Positions 23,454 through 26,180 of a stretch of 26,180 nucleotides of DNA are shown here, piece after piece (within the stretch, counting starts at the first letter, position 1; the number at the start of each line of letters is the position of its first letter). The notes below the pieces were generated by a model. The model saw only the letters and a program-made list of their open reading frames with translations. It did no database searches and had not been told where the DNA came from. Source of the DNA: a virus. The position numbers were made by a program, and so were the translations under genes. The DNA lies in the IMG/VR virus record IMGVR_UViG_3300009128_000117, positions 1 to 26,180 of that record; one strand, written 5' to 3'.

Positions 23454-24341
23454 TTACTCCTGATTAATCTGTTCGCCTTCCGCCCAGACGGCTGTGTCGG
23501 CAGAATTCGCTTGTTTTTCAAGGCTTTGTGTGGTTTCGATACCACAGGCGATGGTCATCATGCCTGTAATTTGGATTCTGTCCCTAACAGACTGGTTGAT
23601 GGCATCACCTTCCATTGTGATGTCTACCCATACCATATCTCCGCCTTCTGCGCTTAATAAATAATTCCTTACCGTCTCTTTATTTTCCCTCAAAATGTTT
23701 GTGATCTTATCCCTTCGGACTGCGGATGGGTCTTCCCAGATAATCTGAATAATATCAAGATCAATTTCGCCGTATGTGGCTTGAGACCCTGTCGCCTGCT
23801 GTAATGCTCCGATATATCGCTGGACTACCTGTCCACCAGACCTGACAACGTAAAAAACGGGGGGCTTATCCACCTCCAAACCGTATTCCCTAAATAACCT
23901 ATAATGTTTTGTTTCGTCCATCCCGACGTTTTTCAGTATCCTTTTCAGTACGGTGATGACTTTGTCTTTTGCATCTATAATACTGCTGGCTACCGTAAAC
24001 CCTGCCGTCGCATCGTCCTCCTTGCCTTCAGAGTATGCATCTGTGTCTGTGTCTTGCACAACGGCATTGTAATAATACTGGCTTCCGTTGTCACATGATA
24101 AATCATGAAAATATTCAGGTCTGTCTTCTCCGTTTGGTGAGAGAATAAATACCTCTATTCCTGTTGGTGTGTTGCCGTTGAAATGATCTTGTATGTTTTG
24201 AACGGTCACGGATGATCCGATTTTGCGAAGTACGTGTACGTCATAATTTGTCGGTAAGATTTCAGGTAGGGTCAGGTGCAGGTCTATCTCCTGCCCAAGT
24301 GGGTGTGCTGATGCTTTTATGTATCTGAGTCCGTCAGGCAT
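23454..24341 (-). CDS. Probable tail terminator/completion protein
   Basis: A 295-residue soluble protein that I cannot place with certainty. The N-terminal 120 residues are beta-rich with DVHVLRKIGSSVTVQNIQDH and YYNAVVQDTDTDAY, like an Ig/FN3-type domain. The C-terminal 170 residues have KDKVITVLKRILKNVG, PPVFYVVRSGGQVVQRYIGA, GEIDLDIIQIIWEDPSAVRR and DRIQITGMMTIACGIE, an alpha/beta arrangement seen in tail terminator or neck proteins. Its place two genes before the sheath supports this. The ribosome site is weak. Confidence 0.5.
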   Translation of the reverse strand: MPDGLRYIKASAHPLGQEIDLHLTLPEILPTNYDVHVLRKIGSSVTVQNIQDHFNGNTPTGIEVFILSPNGEDRPEYFHDLSCDNGSQYYYNAVVQDTDTDAYSEGKEDDATAGFTVASSIIDAKDKVITVLKRILKNVGMDETKHYRLFREYGLEVDKPPVFYVVRSGGQVVQRYIGALQQATGSQATYGEIDLDIIQIIWEDPSAVRRDKITNILRENKETVRNYLLSAEGGDMVWVDITMEGDAINQSVRDRIQITGMMTIACGIETTQSLEKQANSADTAVWAEGEQINQE

Positions 24342-24347
24342 AATGTT

Positions 24348-24758
24348 TTATCCGGTATTTATGGATTTCATCCTTTCAGATAGTTCTATCGCTCTATTCG
24401 GCGTTTGCCTTGCCCACTTGCTGGACAGCATTTCTTCGCCGGCTTTGCTCCACCGTTGTTTTTTTATGTGTTCAATGGTCTTTTTGAACCGGGCAACACC
24501 GTTTAATCCAAGCTGGTACACCATCTCTATAATTACATTCTGTGCTTTCAATGGTGTTTCTCTGAACCACCAAAACGCTTCATAGCACCGGATCGTTATA
24601 TCAGCCAATTTCCGCTCCAAAATGATTGAGGCAATATCCTCATCCAGCCGTAGGTCTTTTATGGCGAATCCGTATCCGATAGTGTCGTGTCCTTCCGTAC
24701 ACCGATACACCCTGTCTCTGTACCCTTCATGGCTCTTTATGGATTCAAGAAGTGTCAT
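24348..24758 (-). CDS. Endolysin, T4-type lysozyme (GH24 muramidase)
   Basis: A 136-residue cytoplasmic-type lysozyme that would cut the MurNAc-GlcNAc bond of peptidoglycan at the end of infection. The N-terminus aligns with T4 lysozyme without gaps: Glu11 in IKSHEG, and Thr26 in HDTIGYG. The residue at position 20 is Cys, not Asp, in VYRCTEG; the E-8-(D/C)-5-T pattern is known in this family and Cys is tolerated. The C-terminal half has GLNGVARFKKTIEHIKK and ARQTPNRAIELSERM. It has no signal peptide, so release depends on a holin. Its start overlaps the stop of the membrane protein gene upstream (ATGA). Confidence 0.92.
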   Translation of the reverse strand: MTLLESIKSHEGYRDRVYRCTEGHDTIGYGFAIKDLRLDEDIASIILERKLADITIRCYEAFWWFRETPLKAQNVIIEMVYQLGLNGVARFKKTIEHIKKQRWSKAGEEMLSSKWARQTPNRAIELSERMKSINTG

Positions 24759-25054
24759 TTATTGTCGCTCCGTAATCCGTCTACAAACTTCTGAATGCCA
24801 TTAACGAGGATATTGTCGATTGCATCAATAATGTAAGGCTCAACAGTCTTGTTCCATATCTTTTTCGTCCATTTCCATTTTGCCAGTCCAAGTGTGCAGG
24901 CTACGCCTAATCCGTACATCATTGCTCCGAATTTTGCCTTAATTACATCATTCGGGATTCTTTTGAGTATCCATGCTACCACGACGGCTAATAATCCGCC
25001 GGTTGCATATTGGATTGCTTCTACACCTGCTTTCGCTATGATCCATTCTAACAT
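24755..25054 (-). CDS. Putative holin, two membrane segments
   Basis: A 99-residue membrane protein directly upstream of and overlapping the lysozyme gene. Hydrophobic stretches are at about 15-32 (IQYATGGLLAVVVAWIL) and about 44-60 (FGAMMYGLGVACTLGLAKW), joined by a short polar loop. The C-terminal tail is charged and amphipathic, about 40 residues. The start follows ATAGGAGT. Two hydrophobic helices, small size and lysozyme linkage fit a class II-type holin, but no family motif is recognised. Confidence 0.6.
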   Translation of the reverse strand: MLEWIIAKAGVEAIQYATGGLLAVVVAWILKRIPNDVIKAKFGAMMYGLGVACTLGLAKWKWTKKIWNKTVEPYIIDAIDNILVNGIQKFVDGLRSDNK

Positions 25055-25063
25055 ATCTAACTC

Positions 25064-25306
25064 CTATTGTTTGTTTAATCTTTCAATGAGTCTAAACACC
25101 ATCATAACCACCCCGCTTGTGATGGCGACGATCCACACCCATTTGAATCTCTCCCACGACTTCCGAAAATCTGTGTTTTTTTCAACATCGCCAAGAAGCC
25201 CTCTGTCTTTTCTGTCTCCCTTTTTTCCACGTAAGGTTTCATCTATCTCCTTAAATGCCTCTTGCAATTCTTCGTATCCAGCCACGATTCCGCTTCCTTT
25301 CGTCAT
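25064..25306 (-). CDS. Small C-terminally anchored membrane protein of the lysis region
   Basis: An 80-residue protein with a helical charged N-terminus (GYEELQEAFKEIDETLRGKK), a basic loop and one hydrophobic stretch near the end (FKWVWIVAITSGVVMMVFRL), then five polar residues. Such a helix-plus-C-terminal anchor layout resembles XhlA-like and other holin-helper proteins. ATG at 25306 overlaps the response-regulator frame by 56 bases and has no strong ribosome site; a GTG about seven codons later would reduce the overlap. It may be a second lysis protein. Confidence 0.6.
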   Translation of the reverse strand: MTKGSGIVAGYEELQEAFKEIDETLRGKKGDRKDRGLLGDVEKNTDFRKSWERFKWVWIVAITSGVVMMVFRLIERLNKQ

Positions 25307-25715
25307 ATTCTTGTAATGCTTTACGTGTTTTCTTTAGGGTCTCCAACATATCTTTCAGCATATCTGCAAATCTTAACTTAGCTTCAATCCGACTCATTAA
25401 TTCTTCAAAATCAAACGGCTTCGCAATTTTGTCCACAAATTCGTCTATTTCGATATCCGACATATCGTTTCCGCTGATGTATATTACCGTCGTGGCGTTA
25501 CCGTTAATTTCTTTTATCATCTTCATTCCGTCGATTATCGGCATTTTAACATCAGCTATCACAAGGTCATACTTCACCTCTTTCGCATATTCAATCGCAC
25601 TTTCCGATGACGTTGTGTAATCTATTTCTATTCCACGAAACTTCTTTTTAAGCCATATTGTTATTAGATCAACAATAAGGCTGTCGTCGTCAACGATTAG
25701 GATTCGGCTACTCAT
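25251..25715 (-). CDS. Stand-alone response-regulator receiver domain protein
   Basis: A 154-residue protein. Residues 4-122 are a complete CheY-like receiver: acidic pocket D9-D10-D11 (ILIVDDDSLI), phosphoacceptor D55 in VIADVKMPIIDG, the conserved Ser at 81 (YISGND), and Lys99 in KIAKPF. All residues needed for phosphotransfer and switching are present. There is no DNA-binding or enzymatic output domain; residues about 115-154 form a basic helix/coiled coil (LKDMLETLKKTRKALQEYDE). It is encoded in the phage late operon between the collagen-like gene and the lysis genes. I infer that it takes phosphate from, or competes for, a host histidine kinase. ATG at 25715 has no clear Shine-Dalgarno. 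Confidence 0.9.
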   Translation of the reverse strand: MSSRILIVDDDSLIVDLITIWLKKKFRGIEIDYTTSSESAIEYAKEVKYDLVIADVKMPIIDGMKMIKEINGNATTVIYISGNDMSDIEIDEFVDKIAKPFDFEELMSRIEAKLRFADMLKDMLETLKKTRKALQEYDERKRNRGWIRRIARGI

Positions 25716-25718
25716 TTT

Positions 25719-26180
25719 CTATTTACTTGCGTTGAATTTCTTTGTTGTTCCGCTTATGACAACCTCAAGTTGTCCTTTACTGTTAAACGTGATGCTTGTG
25801 ACGTTGGAAAGGTGGCTGTTGCCTGTCGCTCCAGTATTACCTTTGTCTCCTTTGTCTCCTTTATCGCCTTTTGCACCGTTACTGCCGTTTGTTCCGGGAT
25901 TACCTTTGTCTCCCTTATCGCCTTTATCCCCTTTTGCTCCGGGTGAACCGGTCGATCCAGCACTACCTGTATCCCCTTTTAAACCTTGTATACCCTGTGA
26001 ACCTGTATTGCCTTTGTCTCCCTTATCACCCTTTGCTCCAGCACTACCTGTATCTCCTTTGTTACCCTTGTAGCCACGAAGCCCTCTATCGCCCTTTGCC
26101 CCTTGTGAAGAAGCAAGCGAAGAATCATCACCAAAAGCATCATGGATATAATTCTTTACGAGTTCTACTTCATCATACAA
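25719..26180 (-). CDS. Collagen-like protein (5' end cut by window edge)
   Basis: A frame open to the right edge of the window, with 153 visible codons; the first codon there is TTG and the true start probably lies outside. After about 25 ordinary residues it has roughly 31 Gly-X-Y triplets (GAKGDRGLRGYKGNKGDTGS; GDKGDKGNTGSQGIQG), a collagen-like triple helix rich in KGD, broken by none or few interruptions. It ends with a 30-residue beta-type domain (SNVTSITFNSKGQLEVVISG). Phage collagen-like parts usually sit in fibres or tail tips. It is placed upstream of the response regulator, with only 3 bases between stop and next start. Confidence 0.8.
   Translation of the reverse strand: MYDEVELVKNYIHDAFGDDSSLASSQGAKGDRGLRGYKGNKGDTGSAGAKGDKGDKGNTGSQGIQGLKGDTGSAGSTGSPGAKGDKGDKGDKGNPGTNGSNGAKGDKGDKGDKGNTGATGNSHLSNVTSITFNSKGQLEVVISGTTKKFNASK

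Noticed and set aside
25732-26073. A 113-residue Pro/Leu-rich plus-strand protein
   Set aside because: It is the antisense reading of the collagen-like repeats on the minus strand and has no ribosome site.

Overview
The window is part of a temperate, contractile-tailed (myovirus-type) bacteriophage. The evidence is a complete tail-to-baseplate cassette with sheath, tube, tape measure, hub, spike, gp25-like, J-like and I-like proteins, next to a lysogeny cassette with an XRE repressor and a tyrosine integrase. Base composition is moderate and AT-leaning, and Shine-Dalgarno sites of the AGGAG type precede many genes, so the host is an ordinary SD-using bacterium. The fused hub-murein hydrolase fits a Gram-negative host, but the sequence does not identify a taxon.

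Layout. (1) 1-3413, minus strand: an early operon reading left from a strong promoter at 3440-3469. It holds two small excisionase/MerR-type HTH proteins, a zinc-ribbon protein, a beta-class DNA methyltransferase, three small proteins and, beyond a bidirectional terminator at 875-914, a gene cut by the left edge with a weak resemblance to recombination proteins. (2) 3463-6242, plus strand: a lysogeny operon with overlapping or nearly abutting genes: XRE repressor, a Cys-rich unknown, a small unknown, a second XRE protein, a small zinc-ribbon protein and the integrase. (3) 6243-6542: an attachment site whose core is the 3' part of a tRNA-Pro(GGG) gene, with similar short repeats on both sides. 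Phage genes lie on both sides and the 5' half of the tRNA is absent, so this looks like attP of a free or circular phage genome rather than a prophage end. (4) 6543-6884, plus strand: a J-domain protein that would lie at the far prophage end after integration. (5) 6946-26180, minus strand: one late operon about 19 kb long, read right to left. Its order is collagen-like protein (cut by the right edge), stand-alone response-regulator receiver, two membrane proteins, T4-type lysozyme, probable tail terminator, small unknown, sheath, tube, tail chaperone pair with a probable programmed frameshift, tape measure, hub-hydrolase fusion, spike, unknown, baseplate protein, LysM-gp25 fusion, J-like wedge, I-like protein, two large fibres and a small unknown.

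How it works together. The early leftward and the repressor promoters are back to back, forming the lysis-lysogeny switch. The integrase acts on attP just downstream of its own gene. The late operon builds the tail and baseplate and encodes lysis. The most unusual item is the intact two-component receiver domain between the collagen-like gene and the putative holin/lysozyme genes. Other points worth checking are an integrase with Asp where the first catalytic Arg is expected, and a +1 (or -2) frameshift arrangement in the tail chaperones.
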